In this document: piece after piece, positions 8,374 to 17,178 of the stretch | Position numbering within the stretch: the first letter of the stretch is position 1 | Layout of the letters: each line of letters starts with the position of its first letter | Assembly: GCA_963749035.1 (NCBI GenBank) | Contig: CAVVKW010000004.1 | Coordinates: forward strand, 930,001 to 994,000 | Length of the DNA: 64,000 nt | Direction of reading: 5' to 3' | DNA from: CAVVKW01 sp963749035 | GTDB lineage: Bacteria; Verrucomicrobiota; Verrucomicrobiia; Chthoniobacterales; JAATET01 | The notes under the pieces: model-generated | Seen by the model: only the letters and a program-made list of their open reading frames with translations | What the model was told of the DNA's origin: nothing | Database searches by the model: none | Made by a program: the position numbers and the translations under genes

Positions 8374-9398
8374 ACGCGTCCCAAATCCATGGGAGCAGAC
8401 TCAGACCCAAACAGCGTCTCCAGCGCCCGACGCCCAGCCTCGAAGGAAACCATTTTCGACGCTCGCTCCACCGCAGCCCTCATCGTCTCGTTCCAATTCT
8501 CGTCATTCGTCAGCAACTCCTCGACCCGCGCCACCGCTGGATCTGCCTCCAGATCCGCGTCCGCTCCGAAAACCAGCTCGTCGATCGTCCCATCGCCCCC
8601 CACGCAAGGCATCCTGCACAACAGCGCATCACCGGCGACCTGACCCGGCACCGCACTGCGGTCCAGCTGAAACACCACCCGGTGCGACGCCATCAATTTC
8701 ACGTAGCGCGGATAATCGACCGGCCCCTCGATGATGAAGAACAGCGGATTATCCCGACGGATTCGCTTGAGCTTCATTCCCCCCGTCCGCCCGTCCAGGT
8801 TCACGACGGCGACCGGCACCTCGAGCTTCCGTGACAGCCGGTCTGCCGCCAAAATCGTCTCGGCGTGACGTCGGCTCGCAACGTCGAACTCCCGCGTTCC
8901 CACGAAAATTCCGTTCCGCTCTTCCAGCGGGACCCCGAAGTTCCACTCGCTCGCTTCCACCGGATACGGCGTCGGCGCGAAGCCGCCCCGCGTCATCCCG
9001 GCGTTCCGATAGACCGCGACCGCCTGCGGAGTGCTGGCCAAAAACCCATCCGCCTCCGCTGCGATCCGCAGGAACAGCTCCAAACGCGTCACGTCGTTAA
9101 AGAACTCCGCAATCTGGTGCTGGCCCGATTCTTTCAACGAAATCCACGCCCGCCCCCCGCGCCCCCTCACGGCCCGGATCTCCTTCAGCACCGCCCGCAG
9201 ATTGTTCTTTCGCAGCAGAATCAACACGTCACCCAGCGGGTCCGGAATCCGCTCACTCCGCCCGAAAAATCCCGCCTTCCGACAAGCCGCGTAGGCGTGA
9301 TAATTCACAGGCGGATGCTCCCCAGCGTTTGGCCTACCGGCACCATCCGGAAACGACTGCTCCCGGTCGCGTCCCCGTGGATTCAGAACGGCAAACAC
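8370..9398 (-). CDS. Glycosyltransferase-like protein (GT-B type)
   Basis: A soluble protein of about 342 residues. The start is GTG at 9398, four bases after the mazG stop, preceded by GGAGGG at good spacing. The N-terminal half has a beta/alpha pattern. The second half includes GIFVGTREFDVASRR and a section ending FQLDRSAVPGQVAGDALLCR followed by VGGDGTIDELVFG, like the donor-binding half of GT-B enzymes, where a Gly/Ala-rich helix is followed by an acidic residue. I infer a sugar transferase; substrate unknown. It is the distal gene of a minus-strand operon with mazG and DUF2270. Confidence 0.65.
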   Translation of the reverse strand: MFAVLNPRGRDREQSFPDGAGRPNAGEHPPVNYHAYAACRKAGFFGRSERIPDPLGDVLILLRKNNLRAVLKEIRAVRGRGGRAWISLKESGQHQIAEFFNDVTRLELFLRIAAEADGFLASTPQAVAVYRNAGMTRGGFAPTPYPVEASEWNFGVPLEERNGIFVGTREFDVASRRHAETILAADRLSRKLEVPVAVVNLDGRTGGMKLKRIRRDNPLFFIIEGPVDYPRYVKLMASHRVVFQLDRSAVPGQVAGDALLCRMPCVGGDGTIDELVFGADADLEADPAVARVEELLTNDENWNETMRAAVERASKMVSFEAGRRALETLFGSESAPMDLGRV

Positions 9399-9402
9399 GA
9401 CG

Positions 9403-10182
9403 CTATCCCTCCGTCCGTTTGACCAAGTCCCAGGCCGCATCCAGTTCCTCGAGCCGACAGTCCTCCACCCCCCGCCCGCTTGCTCGAACCGCCGCCTCGA
9501 CGGCACGAAACCGCCGAGAAAACTTCGCCGTGGCCCCATTCATCGTCTCCTCCGAATCAAACCCCAACTTCCGCGACAAATTCACAACGGTGAACAACAA
9601 ATCCCCGACTTCCTCCCGCACCTGATCCGGTGCTCCCGATTCGATCGCGTCGCGCACCTCCCGAAGTTCATCGTCGATCCGCGCCAGCACCTCCGTCGCC
9701 TCCGGCCAGTCAAACCCCACCCGCGCCGCCTTCTTCTGCACCTTTTGCGCCCGCATCAAGCCGGGGAGTGAATTCGGGACCCCATCGATCGCCGAAGTCC
9801 GCTCACCCTTCTCCGCCCGCTTCAGCTCCTCCCAACGCACCAACACCTCCGCCGCGTCCGCAATGTTGCCCGCTTCATCACCAAAGACGTGCGGGTGCCG
9901 CCTCACCAGTTTCTCGCCGATCTCCCGCGCCACCGCGTCCAAATCAAACGCCGCCCGCTCTTCGCTAAGCTGCGCGTGAAAGACGACCTGCAACAGCAAA
10001 TCGCCCAGCTCTTCCCGCAAGTTTGCGTCGTCCCCCGCGTCGATCGCGTCGACCACCTCGTAGCATTCTTCGATCAGTCCCGGCTTTAACGACCCGTGAG
10101 TCTGCTCCTGATCCCACGGACACCCGCCCGGCCCGCGGAGCCGCGCGACGATCCGCCGCAGTTCGACGACCGCCTCGCTCAC
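9403..10182 (-). CDS. mazG: Nucleoside triphosphate pyrophosphohydrolase MazG
   Basis: A 259-residue, two-domain MazG. The first domain has LRGPGGCPWDQEQTH at 14-28 and metal-binding EECYEVVDAID and EELGDLLLQVVFHA. The second repeats the pattern with DDELREVRDAIE and EEVGDLLFTVVNLSRK. MazG hydrolyses NTPs and dNTPs to monophosphate and pyrophosphate, cleaning nucleotide pools and lowering (p)ppGpp. The start is GTG, overlapping the DUF2270 stop (GTGA). Confidence 0.96.
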   Translation of the reverse strand: MSEAVVELRRIVARLRGPGGCPWDQEQTHGSLKPGLIEECYEVVDAIDAGDDANLREELGDLLLQVVFHAQLSEERAAFDLDAVAREIGEKLVRRHPHVFGDEAGNIADAAEVLVRWEELKRAEKGERTSAIDGVPNSLPGLMRAQKVQKKAARVGFDWPEATEVLARIDDELREVRDAIESGAPDQVREEVGDLLFTVVNLSRKLGFDSEETMNGATAKFSRRFRAVEAAVRASGRGVEDCRLEELDAAWDLVKRTEG

Positions 10183-10901
10183 GTCCGCCAGAGTGTCGCC
10201 TTCCCGCCGAAATCAGACACTTCCTCCGGCGTCCGACCAATCACGTAACCCACCAACGAAGCCACCATCACGATCGTCACGACGAAGATCCCAAGGTTCA
10301 GCCAAGCCGGCAATTGCTCGACCTCGAACGCCGCGTAGAACGACGCCAGATCAGTCACCGGCGGGTTCGAATGCATGAAAATCTTTCCGACCCACGCCAG
10401 GAGGATCACCGCGTAGATGAAGACGTAGTTCCGCTTCATCCGCCGCCCGACCGCCTCGAGCTTCGATATTTTAAAACACGGCAACACCAGATCCTGACAC
10501 ACGAGGCGACGCCACTCTCCGTCCAGCAAACGGTTGCTCTGCGCGATCATCGGCACGAAAAAGTGTGATTCCAACATCCGCACCCGCCCGCGAAACGCGT
10601 CGTAGAAGCGATAACGCCGCGCCTCGATCCACAGCATGATCGACACCAGGGCGATGTTGAAAAAGAAGATAATGTGCGGGATCGACGTGAAGGAATACGC
10701 CACCGTCACGATCGTCGTCGTGCTCGTGATCGCCCACGTCGTCGTCACGTCCAGCCGCTGCCGCCAGATCATGATCCGGCCGAGTTCTCCGCGGTAGAGG
10801 TGAATCATCGCGTTGACGTAACACGCGTCGTTCAAATTGGGCGGAGGCATGCCACTTGCCCCGCCGGCGTGATGCTGATCGCTCTCCTCCTCGCTCACCA
10901 T
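10179..10901 (-). CDS. DUF2270 family membrane protein
   Basis: A 240-residue protein with the DUF2270 core NAMIHLYRGELGRIMIWRQR at about 29-48 and WIEARRYRFYDAFRGRVRMLE in the middle. Four likely membrane helices: two after residue 50, one near 160 and one near 210. The molecular function of DUF2270 is unknown. Its stop overlaps the mazG start and its ATG lies three bases after the rhomboid-like gene, so the four genes from 11744 down to 8370 form one transcription unit. Confidence 0.9.
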   Translation of the reverse strand: MVSEEESDQHHAGGASGMPPPNLNDACYVNAMIHLYRGELGRIMIWRQRLDVTTTWAITSTTTIVTVAYSFTSIPHIIFFFNIALVSIMLWIEARRYRFYDAFRGRVRMLESHFFVPMIAQSNRLLDGEWRRLVCQDLVLPCFKISKLEAVGRRMKRNYVFIYAVILLAWVGKIFMHSNPPVTDLASFYAAFEVEQLPAWLNLGIFVVTIVMVASLVGYVIGRTPEEVSDFGGKATLWRT

Positions 10902-10904
10902 TCC

Positions 10905-11744
10905 CTAGTCCTTCTCCCGCTGAATCAAGGCTTCCCGCGCTTTTTCCAAGCGCTCCCTTTCCCGTTTCGTCAAACTCGCGATCCCGTCTTTCGAAATTTT
11001 TTCCAACAGCGGATCGATCGACTCGTAGGGATCGATCTCGGCTTCCCGCTCGACTTTCTTCAGCCGCCGACGCTTCGGCTTTTCCGGCGGCAGTTCCCAC
11101 GTCTCGAACGATGTCCCGAAGCCGCCGACTCCGCGCAGCCGCATCATTCCGTAGGCACACAAACAGTCCAGCCACAGCACGCTCATCGGCATCCAGGCCC
11201 GGTAGGCGACGTATTGGAGCGAGTAAATGGCGAGGAGCACCGCCGCGATCCACCTCGCCTCCAGCCCGAAGAAAAACTGAGCGCTCGGGTAGATCACCAC
11301 GAACGCGATGAAAACCGCGAAGTTCACCGCTCCTCCGTCCGTCAGCACCTGCGTCTCGCCGAAAAGACTGACCGCCATCAAGAACAGCGGCGCCACCAGG
11401 ATCAACGCCAGATAGAGCATCGCGAAAGCCTGCCGCCCGAGAAATTTTTCTACCTCCCGACCGAACGTGAACAGCAGATACATCTCGATCACGAACCACA
11501 GCGCGCCGCCCGGCTCGTTGACGAACGCGTAAGTAATGAACTGCCACAGCATGAAGCCATCGAGCACCCGCTCACTCGAAAAGCGGAAGAGATCAATCAC
11601 GCCGGCCTGACCCATCGACATCAGCAGCGCCACCACCACCAGGCAAACTACGTGAACGGCCACCAGCACCGTCGTCAAATAAACGGGGAACCGGCCGACC
11701 CACGTAATCGGGGAATAGTCTTCGGAGTTTCTGCCGGCGATCAT
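10905..11744 (-). CDS. Rhomboid-like membrane protein, predicted inactive
   Basis: A 279-residue membrane protein with rhomboid topology: FMLWQFITYAFVNEP at 64-78, FGREVEKFLGRQAFAMLYL at 94-112 and a region like the rhomboid GxSG helix at about 135-160. That helix reads DGGAVNFAVF, so the catalytic Ser is missing, and the last helix reads DCLCAYG where the His should be. The C-terminal helix IDPLLEKISKDGIASLTK at 243-260 resembles the DUF6576-type tail of Verrucomicrobiota and Bacteroidetes rhomboids. I infer a non-proteolytic relative. ATG at 11744 begins just before the conserved part; the open frame upstream is Gly/Arg-rich noise. Confidence 0.8.
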   Translation of the reverse strand: MIAGRNSEDYSPITWVGRFPVYLTTVLVAVHVVCLVVVALLMSMGQAGVIDLFRFSSERVLDGFMLWQFITYAFVNEPGGALWFVIEMYLLFTFGREVEKFLGRQAFAMLYLALILVAPLFLMAVSLFGETQVLTDGGAVNFAVFIAFVVIYPSAQFFFGLEARWIAAVLLAIYSLQYVAYRAWMPMSVLWLDCLCAYGMMRLRGVGGFGTSFETWELPPEKPKRRRLKKVEREAEIDPYESIDPLLEKISKDGIASLTKRERERLEKAREALIQREKD

Positions 11745-11968
11745 CAGCTTGCGCGAAGCTACCGGTGGACCGGGAGCGAGACAAGTGGGATCACCGAAAA
11801 ACCCACGACTCCCGGATCGCCTTTTGCCGACCCACCACCCCCGCAACCCACCGCCACCCCGCCTTCCACCCACCCCGACCGGAGTTTCCTTGCTCCCGCG
11901 CGCGCCTCCCTCTGAAATGGCCCTCCATTCCCGGCCACCCACTCGCCTCCACTCTTTCTTTCCGACTC

Positions 11969-13825
11969 ATGCCATCCACCGCCGCCTCCTATTCCGAAAA
12001 ATGTCAGACCCTCCTTGGTGCTCATCCGCACCTACAGGCCTGGGTCGAAGAAATCGCTACCCTCACTCAGCCCGACGACATCGTGCTCTGTGACGGCTCT
12101 CCGGAGGAAGACAAGCGGATGCGCCAGGCTCTCGTCGACGCCGGCGCCGCCGTCTGGCTCGATCAACAAAAGCGCCCCAATTCCATCCTCGTTCGTTCCG
12201 ATCCTCGCGACGTTGCCCGGGTGGAAAGCCGCACCTTTATCTGCTCGCGCACCAAGAAAGACGCTGGCCCGACCAACAACTGGGAAGACCCCGAGACCAT
12301 GAAGGCCCGCCTGCGCGACCTCTACGCCGGCTGCATGCGCGGTCGCACGCTCTTCGTCGTTCCTTTCTGCATGGGCCCCGTTGGTTCTCCCATTGCGCAA
12401 TACGGCGTGGAACTCAGTGACAGTCCCTACGTCGTCGCGAACATGCGCGTCATGACCCGCATGGGCGGCACCGTCCTCGAACACATCGGCAAGGACGGTT
12501 TCTTCGTCAAATGTCTCCATTCCGTTGGGCAGCCGCTAGCCGACGGCGAGTCCGACGTTCCTTGGCCCTGCAATCCCGAACAAACCCACATCATCCACTT
12601 CCCGGAGGAGCGCCTCGTCATGAGCTTCGGTTCCGGCTACGGCGGTAACGCCCTGCTCGGTAAGAAGTGCTTCGCGCTCCGCATCGCCAGCGTCATGGCC
12701 CGCGACGAAGGCTGGATGGCCGAGCACATGCTGATCCTCGGAGTCAAAGACCCCACCGGCACCAAGACGTATGTCACCGCGGCGTTTCCCAGTGCCTGCG
12801 GGAAAACGAATTTCGCCATGCTCATTCCGCCAAAGGAGCTCTCCGACGAAGGTTGGGAGATCAGCTGCGTCGGCGACGACATTGCCTGGATCAAACCCGG
12901 TGACGACGGTCGCCTCCACGCCATCAACCCAGAAGCCGGTTTCTTCGGCGTCGCCCCTGGCACCTCTTACTCGTCCAATCCGATGGCGATGGATTCCGTC
13001 AAAACGGACACCATCTTCACGAACGTCGCCCTCACCGACGACGGGGACGTCTGGTGGGAGGGGATGACCGATTCCCCGCCCGATCACCTCATCGACTGGC
13101 TCGGCAACGACTGGACTCCTGGACGCACGAACGAAAACGGCAAGCCCATCCTTTCCAGTCACCCGAACAGCCGCTTCACCGCCCCGGCGGCAAATTGCCC
13201 CATCATCGACCCCGCGTGGGAAGACCCGAACGGCGTTCCCATCAGCGCCATCATCTTCGGCGGTCGTCGCGCCAACACCATGCCCCTCGTGTTTCAAGCC
13301 TTCAACTGGGTCCACGGCGTCTATCTCGGTGCCACGGTCGGTTCCGAGACCACCGCCGCCGCCGAGGGAGCCGCCGGCGCCGTCCGCCGCGACCCCATGG
13401 CCATGCTTCCGTTCTGCGGTTACAACATGGGCGACTACTTCACCCACTGGCTCGAAATGCGCGGCAAAGTGAAACACATTCCCCGCATTTTTCACGTGAA
13501 TTGGTTCCGCAAAAACTCGGAAGGCAAGTTCATGTGGCCCGGCTTCGGCGAGAACATGCGCGTCCTCAAATGGATGATCCAACGCTGCCAATTCGGCGCT
13601 CACGCGCTGGAAACGTCCGTCGGCTGGGTGCCGGAATACTCCGACCTCGACATGCGCGGACTCCAGGATGAGATGACCGAATCCGACTTCGCCGAACTCC
13701 AGACGATCGACCCCGAGGAGTGGCACCGCGAGCTCGTCCTCCAGGACGAACTCTTCATGCGCCTCTATTCCCACCTCCCCAAGGAACTCGTCTTCCAACG
13801 CGAACTTCTCATCTCCCGGCTCTGA
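11969..13825 (+). CDS. pckG: Phosphoenolpyruvate carboxykinase (GTP)
   Basis: A 618-residue protein, the usual length for GTP-dependent PEPCK. It shows RTFICSRTKKDAGPTNNW, FVVPFCMGPVGSPIAQYGVE, the kinase P-loop FPSACGKTNFAM near residue 275 with the reactive Cys, and the guanine-binding region ending GFGENMRVLKWM. It converts oxaloacetate and GTP to PEP, CO2 and GDP, the first committed step of gluconeogenesis, with Mn as cofactor. ATG at 11969 fits homologues; the extension upstream is Pro-rich. It is transcribed away from the rhomboid-like gene across a 224-base intergenic region in which I see no clear operator. Confidence 0.97.
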   Translation: MPSTAASYSEKCQTLLGAHPHLQAWVEEIATLTQPDDIVLCDGSPEEDKRMRQALVDAGAAVWLDQQKRPNSILVRSDPRDVARVESRTFICSRTKKDAGPTNNWEDPETMKARLRDLYAGCMRGRTLFVVPFCMGPVGSPIAQYGVELSDSPYVVANMRVMTRMGGTVLEHIGKDGFFVKCLHSVGQPLADGESDVPWPCNPEQTHIIHFPEERLVMSFGSGYGGNALLGKKCFALRIASVMARDEGWMAEHMLILGVKDPTGTKTYVTAAFPSACGKTNFAMLIPPKELSDEGWEISCVGDDIAWIKPGDDGRLHAINPEAGFFGVAPGTSYSSNPMAMDSVKTDTIFTNVALTDDGDVWWEGMTDSPPDHLIDWLGNDWTPGRTNENGKPILSSHPNSRFTAPAANCPIIDPAWEDPNGVPISAIIFGGRRANTMPLVFQAFNWVHGVYLGATVGSETTAAAEGAAGAVRRDPMAMLPFCGYNMGDYFTHWLEMRGKVKHIPRIFHVNWFRKNSEGKFMWPGFGENMRVLKWMIQRCQFGAHALETSVGWVPEYSDLDMRGLQDEMTESDFAELQTIDPEEWHRELVLQDELFMRLYSHLPKELVFQRELLISRL

Positions 13826-13904
13826 TTCGTCGACCGAGTGAGGTTGCGTCTCGCTCGAAGGCGCGAAGGGATGGATTCACTTCCCGCGCTTTCGATCAAT
13901 CGCC

Positions 13905-13965
13905 TCTGCGCCTCCGCGCGAGCCGAAAATTGCAATCTCCTTCGCGCCTTCGCGCCTTCGCGTGA
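13905..13965 (+). repeat. Dispersed period-8 repeat, copy 2
   Basis: Between pckG and the convergent TauE gene. First arm TCTGCGCC-TCCGCGCG (13905-13920); second arm three CTTCGCGC/T octamers then GA (13940-13965). A short inverted relative, CGAAGGCGCGAAGG, lies at 13856-13869, so this copy may fold back on itself. Confidence 0.85.
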
Positions 13966-13977
13966 TTCTCCCAAAGC

Positions 13978-14721
13978 TCAACCGAATATCAACCGCACCG
14001 CCGCCAGTGCCGCGAACCCCAACAGGAGAATCTCGAAGAGCCGCTGGTCGATCCGCCCCAGCACCCAACGGCCGCCCAGCCCCCCCGCCACCACCACCGG
14101 GCTCAACAACACCGTCAGCAAAAGCGACTGCCAGGTGATCAACCCGAGCCCAATCGAAAACGGGACTTTTGTCAGATTCACGATGCAGAAAAACCATGCC
14201 GCCGTGCCCACAAACGCCATTTTTGGTAGGCGGCACGCCAGCAGGTAAATCGTCATCACCGGCCCCGCCGCGTTGGCCAGCATCGTCGCAATCCCCCCCG
14301 CCGCCCCGGCGAGCCACCCCGCCCACCGCTGACTGGCCACCACCGCCGAGAGCTTCGCCGATCGACGCTGGATCACCAGAACGCCCAGGAGAACCAGCGT
14401 GGTCCAGCCAATCACCGCCCCGTAGTTTCCCTCGCCCAACCGAGGCATCAACCACACGCCCGCTATGATTCCCAACACCGCCGGCGGCAGTAAACGCCAG
14501 ATCACCGGCCACACCGCGTGGCGTCGGTAGGCCACGATCGCAAAAAAATCCCCGACGATCAGCAGCGTGAGCAACGCGCCCGTCGACTCCCGCGCCGGCA
14601 TCACGAGCGCCATCAGCACGACGGCCACCATGCCGAGCCCACCCAGTCCGGCCTTCGCTAGCCCGACGCAGAGCGCCGCACTCGTCACGACCCCGAGATC
14701 CCAGGGCGACAGACCGGTCAT
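13978..14721 (-). CDS. TauE/SafE family sulfite/organosulfonate exporter-like
   Basis: A 247-residue membrane protein with about eight helices in two similar halves. Each half begins with a Gly-rich re-entrant segment: GLAKAGLGGLGMVAVVLMAL near 20-39 and GAAGGIATMLANAAGPVMTIYL near 137-158. This is the TauE/SafE (DUF81) signature. The family exports sulfite, sulfoacetate or related small anions; the substrate here is unknown. No sulfur gene is adjacent. Confidence 0.9.
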   Translation of the reverse strand: MTGLSPWDLGVVTSAALCVGLAKAGLGGLGMVAVVLMALVMPARESTGALLTLLIVGDFFAIVAYRRHAVWPVIWRLLPPAVLGIIAGVWLMPRLGEGNYGAVIGWTTLVLLGVLVIQRRSAKLSAVVASQRWAGWLAGAAGGIATMLANAAGPVMTIYLLACRLPKMAFVGTAAWFFCIVNLTKVPFSIGLGLITWQSLLLTVLLSPVVVAGGLGGRWVLGRIDQRLFEILLLGFAALAAVRLIFG

Positions 14722-14771
14722 CTCCGCATCAACCGGTCGAGGGTCTCAACACTTCCGCGCGCGCCGCGCCC

Positions 14772-14960
14772 TCAACCCGCCCGATGCAGTCTCGCGTCCG
14801 CTTTGGCCGCCGACGGATCGCCAGCGAGTGCTTCGGGGTAATCTTCGCGCACCGGCGCCGGAAGCATCCGGTTGACGACGAGTTTCAATCCGAGAGTGAC
14901 GAGCAATCCCGCCGTCGCGATGAGTGTTCCGACGAACGAGTTGGTGGAAGAATTTTTCAT
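14772..14960 (-). CDS. Possible small single-helix membrane protein
   Basis: A 62-codon frame with one convincing membrane helix (SFVGTLIATAGLLVTLGLKL, about residues 8-27) followed by a hydrophilic tail. Against it: the ATG directly follows the U-tract of the tRNA-Glu terminator and there is no Shine-Dalgarno sequence. It would need its own promoter or terminator read-through. The tail points to the cytoplasm or periplasm and holds no known motif. Confidence 0.4.
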   Translation of the reverse strand: MKNSSTNSFVGTLIATAGLLVTLGLKLVVNRMLPAPVREDYPEALAGDPSAAKADARLHRAG

Positions 14961-14991
14961 AAAAAAAAGGCCACCCCCGAAGTGGAGTGGC
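14961..14991 (-). terminator. Terminator of tRNA-Glu
   Basis: On the minus strand GCCACTCC pairs with GGGGTGGC across a six-base loop (one G-U pair), followed at once by C and then eight T. The 5' arm of the hairpin uses the encoded CCA end of the tRNA, so the unprocessed transcript can fold as terminator directly at the tRNA 3' end. Confidence 0.85.
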
Positions 14992-15062
14992 AGTGCCTAC
15001 GGGATTTGAACCCGTGCACCGGCCTTGAGAGGGCCGTGTCCTAACCCCTAGACGAAGGCACC
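14988..15062 (-). tRNA. tRNA-Glu(CTC)
   Basis: Read on the minus strand, a complete cloverleaf: acceptor GGTGCCT pairing with AGGCACT (first pair G-T), D arm GTCT/GGAC, anticodon stem CGGCC/GGCCG with loop CTCTCAA (anticodon CTC, Glu GAG), T arm ACGGG-TTCAAAT-CCCGT, discriminator G and encoded CCA. GAG-rich minus-strand genes would use it heavily. A terminator follows immediately. Confidence 0.97.
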
Positions 15063-15132
15063 GTTGAAGTCGGGAAAGTAAATCCTCATCACGCCGCTGG
15101 CAAGTCCCGAGTTTACCCGCTACCGTCCGCCC

Positions 15133-15375
15133 ATGAAAATCTACGCGAAGATGTGGTGTCCCTGGTGCAAGGACGCCTTCGCCTGGCTAGACGCCCGCGG
15201 ATTCGACTACGAAAAAGTCGACGTCCAGACCGATCGCGCCGCCCACGACCGCCTGCTCGCCATCTCGGGTCAATCCCTCACCCCGACCCTCGAAACCGAC
15301 GAAGGAAAGGTTCTCGCCGACTTCGACACCCGGCAGCTTGAGAAATTTCTCACCGAACATAAGATCGCGCCCTGA
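15133..15375 (+). CDS. Glutaredoxin-like protein
   Basis: An 80-residue thioredoxin-fold protein beginning MKIYAKMWCPWCKDAFAWL, with the active site CPWC at 9-12. The cis-Pro segment is LTPTLE near residues 49-54. Such proteins reduce disulfides or glutathione mixed disulfides; CPWC is a variant of the CPYC glutaredoxin site. Its stop overlaps the start of the next gene (TGATG). Confidence 0.92.
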   Translation: MKIYAKMWCPWCKDAFAWLDARGFDYEKVDVQTDRAAHDRLLAISGQSLTPTLETDEGKVLADFDTRQLEKFLTEHKIAP

Positions 15376-16193
15376 TGCTATCGAATGTCCTCATCGTCCT
15401 CGCAGTTGCCGTTCTCAGCATCGCCCTCCGGAGCTATCGCCACCCGGCCCTGCGTCGCGCCGGTGCGCTCGGGATTTTCACGACGTCTTTTCTCGCTGGT
15501 TGGCTGATTGGCGGCCACGTCCTCATCGGCCTCGCCTTCGCCGCCTCGTGGATTTTACTGCCTTGGCTCGAGATCCTGACCCGCGTTCGGAAGCTCCGGA
15601 TCCCCATCGAGCGACGACTCAACTCCCGACGCCCCCCCACTCGCCAGGATTTCCCGAATTTCGACGAACTCACCGATGAAGTCGAAGCGGAGAACTTCGA
15701 ACACGTCGATGACATCGGCTGGGACCACGACGAGCAACGCCAATTCTACCGCGTTTTCTACCAGCCCGAGAGCTGCACCGAGACCGCCATCTGCCTCGTC
15801 GAGCAGAGTGAAGTCGCCTTCTTCTTCGTTTCCATCACCTCGCGCGACACCCATGGCCGCACCTACATGACCTGGAACTACCCGTTCTCCTACGGCCTCC
15901 GGCTCCTTCCCAACATTCGTCCCAACCGGGCGGCCGGCGACCTCCCTTTCGCCGAGATGCTCTCTGAGCACCGCCTCTTTCTCGACCGCAACAAGGTCGC
16001 CGTCGACGAAGTCCGACCGCAGACCCCGGAAGATCTCCGCTCCCGGCTCGAAACCGACATGCACGACCAAATTCTTCACAACCTCGACCGCGGCCTCCTC
16101 GTCCGCGACGGCACGGAAAACATCCGCTACTCGGCTCGCGGAATGCTATTTCTCTGGGTCCAGTTTCTTCGCGACCTCGTCCGACTCTCATGA
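15375..16193 (+). CDS. Unknown membrane-anchored protein
   Basis: A 272-residue protein with two N-terminal membrane helices (about 1-20 and 30-65), then a soluble part rich in acidic and aromatic residues (NFDELTDEVEAENFEHVDDI at about 96-115). The C-terminal half contains IRYSARGMLFLWVQFLRDL, possibly a membrane-surface helix. I do not recognise a family. It overlaps the glutaredoxin stop by one base and the deoC start by four, so it belongs to a three- or four-gene operon. Confidence 0.75.
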   Translation: MLSNVLIVLAVAVLSIALRSYRHPALRRAGALGIFTTSFLAGWLIGGHVLIGLAFAASWILLPWLEILTRVRKLRIPIERRLNSRRPPTRQDFPNFDELTDEVEAENFEHVDDIGWDHDEQRQFYRVFYQPESCTETAICLVEQSEVAFFFVSITSRDTHGRTYMTWNYPFSYGLRLLPNIRPNRAAGDLPFAEMLSEHRLFLDRNKVAVDEVRPQTPEDLRSRLETDMHDQILHNLDRGLLVRDGTENIRYSARGMLFLWVQFLRDLVRLS

Positions 16194-17116
16194 AATTTTC
16201 GCCATCCCTTCCGCTCCCCCCGGCACCCTCGGCTCACCTCGCGCGCACCGTCGACCAAGTCATGCTCGAAGAGCGGGCCGCTGCCTTCACCAAGCGCAGC
16301 ATCAAGGCCGACGCCAAACTCACCGGCCTCCGGCTCGCCTATTCGATGATGGATCTGACCACTCTCGAAGGCAAAGACACGCCCGGTAAAGTCGCCTACC
16401 TCTGCCGCAAAGCCATCACCCCCGCCGAGCCGCGCTACGAAGTCCCGTCCGCCGCAGCCGTCTGCGTTTACCCAAACCTCGTTCCCGCCGCCAAACGCTT
16501 CCTCCAAGGCACGAACGTCAACGTCGCCGCCGTCGCCACCGCATTCCCCTCCGGCCTCATGCCGCTCCCGGTCAAGCTCGAGGACGTCCGCCTCGCGGTC
16601 GACTTCGGGGCGGACGAGATCGACATGGTCATCGACCGCGGCGCCTTCCTCCGCGGCGACTTCCGTCAGGTTTACGACGAAATCGCCGCCGTGAAAGAGA
16701 CCTGCGGCACCGCGCATCTCAAGGTCATCTTCGAAACCGGGGAACTCGAAACCTACGATCACGTCCGCTTCGCCAGCGACCTTGCCATCGCCGCCGGCGC
16801 CGATTTTATCAAAACCTCGACCGGCAAGGTCAGCCCCGCCGCGACGCTTCCCGTCACTCTCGTCATGCTCGAGGCGATCCGCGACCATTTCTACGCGACC
16901 GGCATCCGCATCGGCATGAAACCCGCCGGCGGGATCAAGACCGCGAAGCAGGCGCTCGCCTACCTCGTGATGGTCAACGAAGTCCTCGGCGAGGATTGGA
17001 TGAATCCCCACCTCTTCCGCTTCGGTGCCAGCACCCTGGCCAACGACGTTCTCATGCAGATCGTCAAACTCACCGACGGCCCCTACCAAAGTTCCGACTA
17101 CTTCTCGCTGCCGTAA
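16190..17116 (+). CDS. deoC: Deoxyribose-phosphate aldolase
   Basis: A 308-residue protein of the longer DeoC form. It has DEIDMVID near residue 143, the Schiff-base lysine in FIKTSTGKVSPAATLP near 205-220 and KPAGGIKTAKQAL near 244-256. It cleaves 2-deoxyribose 5-phosphate to glyceraldehyde 3-phosphate and acetaldehyde. The next gene is an aldehyde dehydrogenase, which would remove the acetaldehyde; that pairing is known in other bacteria. It overlaps the upstream gene by four bases. Confidence 0.96.
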   Translation: MKFSPSLPLPPAPSAHLARTVDQVMLEERAAAFTKRSIKADAKLTGLRLAYSMMDLTTLEGKDTPGKVAYLCRKAITPAEPRYEVPSAAAVCVYPNLVPAAKRFLQGTNVNVAAVATAFPSGLMPLPVKLEDVRLAVDFGADEIDMVIDRGAFLRGDFRQVYDEIAAVKETCGTAHLKVIFETGELETYDHVRFASDLAIAAGADFIKTSTGKVSPAATLPVTLVMLEAIRDHFYATGIRIGMKPAGGIKTAKQALAYLVMVNEVLGEDWMNPHLFRFGASTLANDVLMQIVKLTDGPYQSSDYFSLP

Positions 17117-17178
17117 CCCGGCACGACCCCGATCAGCCACCCACCCTTTTAGCCCCGTTCGCCATCCCGACCGCCACC

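Noticed and set aside
10674..11915. 413-codon frame on the plus strand
   Set aside because: Antisense to DUF2270 and the rhomboid-like gene, which have clear membrane and family patterns; composition is His/Arg/Gln-rich.
14784..15044. 86-codon frame on the plus strand across the tRNA
   Set aside because: It runs antisense through tRNA-Glu and its terminator; no protein-like pattern.
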